Assembly: GCA_038106185.1 (NCBI GenBank)
Contig: JAYODE010000003.1
Location: 1 to 64,000, forward strand
Direction of reading: 5' to 3'
DNA from: UBA4582 sp038106185
GTDB lineage: Bacteria > Pseudomonadota > Gammaproteobacteria > Pseudomonadales > Azotimanducaceae
DNA length: 64,000 nucleotides
In this document: positions 61,286 to 64,000 of the stretch, piece by piece
Layout of the letters: each line of letters begins with the position of its first letter
How positions within the stretch are numbered: the stretch's first letter is position 1
Program-made: the position numbers and the translations under genes
The notes under the pieces: generated by a model
Told to the model about the DNA's origin: nothing
What the model saw: only the letters and a program-made list of their open reading frames with translations
Database searches by the model: none

Positions 61286-64000
61286 CTAGACACTGATGTC
61301 GCCGTTAGCTGTTGAAGAAGAGAATAGTTGACCGCGGTTTAACACTAAATCGATTCGACGAATTCGGCCACTACGCTTAAACAATTCTTGCGCCATTTCG
61401 AGAGGCAGTGTGAGCGCGGGCAATATACTGTACTCGCCAGTAGCATATGTCACCTTGAGGCTGCTGTTCGCATTTTCAACTAGCGCATAGACTATGGGTA
61501 CCTGACACCAGCTAAAACCTAAGCTCGCAACTGGCAGTGTGAGTTGCTGCCATTCTCTATCCACATCGAGGAAGTGGAATTGTCTCGGCTCAGCTATAAA
61601 TTCACAGACACGAAGAAGACAAGGGTCAAACAATATAGCGCCAGCGTGAACACGCACACCCAACTCAGCAAAACGGGTGATCATTTCTTCTTTCACCTGA
61701 CCAGTCATTCCTGGCTGTTGTGCGCCACTGTGTTTAGGTGTGTGCGAATAGGGATCTGTAGGAAAGGCGCCGTATTCAGCTGGCGTTTTATTAAATCCTA
61801 TACCCTCGCGAACCTGATAATACAGCTCACCCAATCGCTGACAGGTAGACAGGTGGGTCATAGATTCATCGCTGAGGAACTGTTTCCGGGCAGTAAAAAA
61901 GTTTTCCTGCACCGCGAGCAACAATTTAGACACCATGTGCCAATAAATACTTCCCAGCCCTTCGAAGCCAAACATGCCCCCCGACCGGCCAGTAAAGGCT
62001 TTGTGATTAAATACCTGCTCATATAAAGCTTGAAGTGCTTGGCGCGCGCTCGTGAGAGCTTCACCATACTCCTCGACCATAGTATCTATTCGAACATTAA
62101 GATCGAAAACGTTGCTCAATTCTGCATTAAAGCGATAGCACTGATTGGCGTCGAGTTCAACAATGCGGTAATCGCCTTTCGCCAGCATTTGGCTTAGCAG
62201 AGGCAAGGCTTCAACCTGGTGACTCGGCAGACGATTCTTCACTAAAAAGCTTGGCAATTGCCGATCCGGGTAAAGCAGAAAGCTCTTTTGATCGTCCCGA
62301 TAAAGATTGCTTTTGAATAATATATCTAATACTTCTATGGCCTCGGCAGGCGCTATCGCGCCCGAACTGAGTACTGCAACCTGGCCTTCTAACATAGGGT
62401 AAAGTCTATCAACTGTTATGGCATTCGAGCGCAGTTCCAGCAAGTTATAGGCGTGATAAAGACCGTCAGGAGCCAAGTTGCTTTCGATGCTGTGATCAAT
62501 TGCGGCTATAGCGTCGTCCAATAGTCCCATTATTTGGTTAAGCCCATGGGGTCGGCTGCCGCTGAACGACCCCTGGCGATAGATCACCTCTCGATAAAGA
62601 CTAGCAGCACGACCAAGCTTGGCTAAACTGGAGTAACGTGACATTTCAGAGGTTTGGCCGTCACCCAGATGCTCACGAGCTGACTTGAGTGCAGCGGCTG
62701 TATCCAATGACCACTGGCTTACTTCAGTAGACAAACTGATATCGTCAGGCTGCCCGCTGGCCAATTGCGAGGTTAACAACTCTTGCAAAAATCGCACGTA
62801 GCGCCGCATATAATATAAGGTCACCATCGACAGTCCTTGGCCGACGAGCGCATTATTGGCATCATTCCACTCGGGACGTTGAGTGTTGAGCCAAATACCG
62901 CCGTCTATGACCAGATTACCCAGCTTACTGAGCAATGGCACTAGCAGCTTCTCGAACAGGTTTACCAGATAGACCTGGCCCGTCTCATCGGCTAATAATT
63001 TACCGTCAGCACCAAATTTTTCTACCCGCAGTTCGATTTTTTTCGCCAGATCATGATCGTATACTACTGTACTCTTGGCATTCTCTAGCAGCGCATCAAA
63101 CGGTTTGATTTTATAAGGTACATTCGCGTAGCTAAATATCGCCCGTCGCAGGAGAAGATCAAGACGGTCCGGATGAAACTGTTTTGAAAGCTCTAATAAT
63201 TTTTGCAGGTAAATAATCTGGTGATCGCCCCAGTAGCCGATATAACTCCAGGGGTCATCCAGTTCCTCCACCTCCCAGTCGATTCCTTGCTTAGTCACAC
63301 GGTAGGGGTTGTAGCCATCGACTGTTGATGCATTGACGAATTTGGCGATGACGTTTTCGATAAACTCCGGATAACTAAATAGTAAGGCTTCCCAATTTTG
63401 GAATATGTCCCGCCAGTTACCCTGGTACGAAAGCAATGGGTTCTGATTTTCGTCTTTCAGTCTGATTTCGAACTCATTCCATGGACGACTGGGGTCGCCA
63501 TGACGGCGACCAAAGGTAATTGGCAGGTATTCGTAGGTCAAACGCTCAAGCTGCGGGTCACCTTGACTAAAGATCAATGCCTGTAGCTGATTTAAGTGAG
63601 TTAGCGCAGGTAGCTTTTCAAGTAACGCTTGATGAGATTGATAGACTTCAGTGTTAAATCGACGAATAGTGGCAACGAAATCTCGAGCAGCTATGTAATA
63701 CTGGTTATCGAATATACCGCCTCGCAAAATATTGTATTGAACGTTCGCATAGTGATGGACTGCGACGTTTTCTTCAGCAGTAACTTGAAATCCATCACCA
63801 GCGGCCATGATGCGCGCGAGTGCGTCGGAATCTTGTTGAATCGACTTTTCAATAGCCTCTGCGAGGGATTTAGGTTCTGCAAGTTGCTGCTGCAAACTGA
63901 CTACCTGCGTTTGGCTTTGTTCAGTGTTGGCGACTAGCTGCCAGTATTTTGATGTCTTTGGTGCTAGCAAGAGCGATGAGTTGATCAGATATGCGCCTCG
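61286..64000 (-). CDS. Very large phosphorylase-like protein of the polysaccharide locus, C-terminal part
   Basis: The frame is open through the right edge, with residues RGAYLINSSLLAPKTSKYWQ read before any start, so the N-terminus lies outside and at least 904 residues are seen. The segment DGGIWLNTQRPEWNDANNALVGQGLSMVTLYYMRRY looks like the (alpha/alpha)6 barrel of large glycoside hydrolases or phosphorylases, and similar proteins are often named cellobiose phosphorylase. No catalytic residues can be assigned with confidence. The downstream CBM9-like gene is coupled in position. A role in glucan breakdown is inferred from the locus. Confidence 0.7.
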   Translation of the reverse strand, partial: RGAYLINSSLLLAPKTSKYWQLVANTEQSQTQVVSLQQQLAEPKSLAEAIEKSIQQDSDALARIMAAGDGFQVTAEENVAVHHYANVQYNILRGGIFDNQYYIAARDFVATIRRFNTEVYQSHQALLEKLPALTHLNQLQALIFSQGDPQLERLTYEYLPITFGRRHGDPSRPWNEFEIRLKDENQNPLLSYQGNWRDIFQNWEALLFSYPEFIENVIAKFVNASTVDGYNPYRVTKQGIDWEVEELDDPWSYIGYWGDHQIIYLQKLLELSKQFHPDRLDLLLRRAIFSYANVPYKIKPFDALLENAKSTVVYDHDLAKKIELRVEKFGADGKLLADETGQVYLVNLFEKLLVPLLSKLGNLVIDGGIWLNTQRPEWNDANNALVGQGLSMVTLYYMRRYVRFLQELLTSQLASGQPDDISLSTEVSQWSLDTAAALKSAREHLGDGQTSEMSRYSSLAKLGRAASLYREVIYRQGSFSGSRPHGLNQIMGLLDDAIAAIDHSIESNLAPDGLYHAYNLLELRSNAITVDRLYPMLEGQVAVLSSGAIAPAEAIEVLDILFKSNLYRDDQKSFLLYPDRQLPSFLVKNRLPSHQVEALPLLSQMLAKGDYRIVELDANQCYRFNAELSNVFDLNVRIDTMVEEYGEALTSARQALQALYEQVFNHKAFTGRSGGMFGFEGLGSIYWHMVSKLLLAVQENFFTARKQFLSDESMTHLSTCQRLGELYYQVREGIGFNKTPAEYGAFPTDPYSHTPKHSGAQQPGMTGQVKEEMITRFAELGVRVHAGAILFDPCLLRVCEFIAEPRQFHFLDVDREWQQLTLPVASLGFSWCQVPIVYALVENANSSLKVTYATGEYSILPALTLPLEMAQELFKRSGRIRRIDLVLNRGQLFSSSTANGDISV

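Noticed and set aside
61225..61293. A longer N-terminus for the CBM9-like protein from a GTG
   Set aside because: It would overlap the upstream gene and place a charged stretch before the signal peptide; the ATG with GGAAG is better.

Overview
This window looks like a stretch of chromosome from a free-living, probably marine, gammaproteobacterium, most likely a metagenome-assembled or draft genome. The evidence is the set of clearly gammaproteobacterial housekeeping genes (cmoA/cmoB, lptF, hslO, an Omp85 protein, a YihG-like acyltransferase, an arsS arsenosugar cluster), two large TonB-dependent receptors, and many acyl-CoA dehydrogenases, enoyl-CoA hydratases, CoA ligases and a CoA-transferase. 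This lifestyle is typical of the Cellvibrionales/Halieaceae-like heterotrophs; the exact taxon is inference. Six runs of exactly 100 N are scaffold gaps. Two of them have identical sequence on both sides and are probably false gaps.

Left part (1-23.6 kb): the 3' end of an NAD-isocitrate dehydrogenase-type gene; a luciferase-like flavin oxidoreductase; a TonB receptor with a diverging sulfatase; a TauD-type dioxygenase facing a CmcJ/NvfI-type oxidoreductase; an acyl-CoA ligase; hslO; two adjacent acyl-CoA dehydrogenases; an enoyl-CoA hydratase; a nitroreductase; cvfB-ylqF; a carotenoid-cleavage-type oxygenase; and two MFS transporters. Middle part (23.8-43 kb): tRNA-Arg(TCG), a class III CoA-transferase, an HNH endonuclease, cmoA-membrane protein-cmoB, an ACAD10/11-like kinase-fold gene with an unknown partner, a DmdC-type acyl-CoA dehydrogenase, alpha/beta hydrolases, a diguanylate cyclase, an unknown protein with internal repeats, PAP2-lptF, an Omp85 protein and a GH2 glycosidase. 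Right part (43-64 kb): an enoyl-CoA hydratase with a PaaK-like ligase, an acyltransferase, an MscS channel, an arsenosugar cluster (CoA-binding protein, arsS, two glycosyltransferases), tRNA-Arg(CCT), small conserved proteins, an Lrp regulator with a decayed rhodanese next to it, a MOSC protein, a LytS/LytTR two-component pair, and a polysaccharide-utilisation locus made of a 1054-residue TonB receptor, a GH16 lipoprotein, a CBM9-like protein and a very large phosphorylase-like protein that runs off the right edge.

The catabolic genes fit together as a carbon-scavenging programme. Polysaccharide is taken up and cut by the TonB/GH16/CBM9 locus and possibly the GH2 and sulfatase genes, and fatty acid, steroid or aromatic acyl-CoAs are processed by the acyl-CoA genes. 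The LytS/LytTR pair sits just upstream of the polysaccharide locus and is its natural candidate regulator.

The most unusual non-coding signal is a set of at least ten unrelated short tandem repeats in intergenic DNA. Several start at or next to a stop codon or abut a scaffold gap, and a 14-bp period recurs at five repeat arrays in four intergenic regions. I found no CRISPR array, insertion sequence, prophage or rRNA operon.
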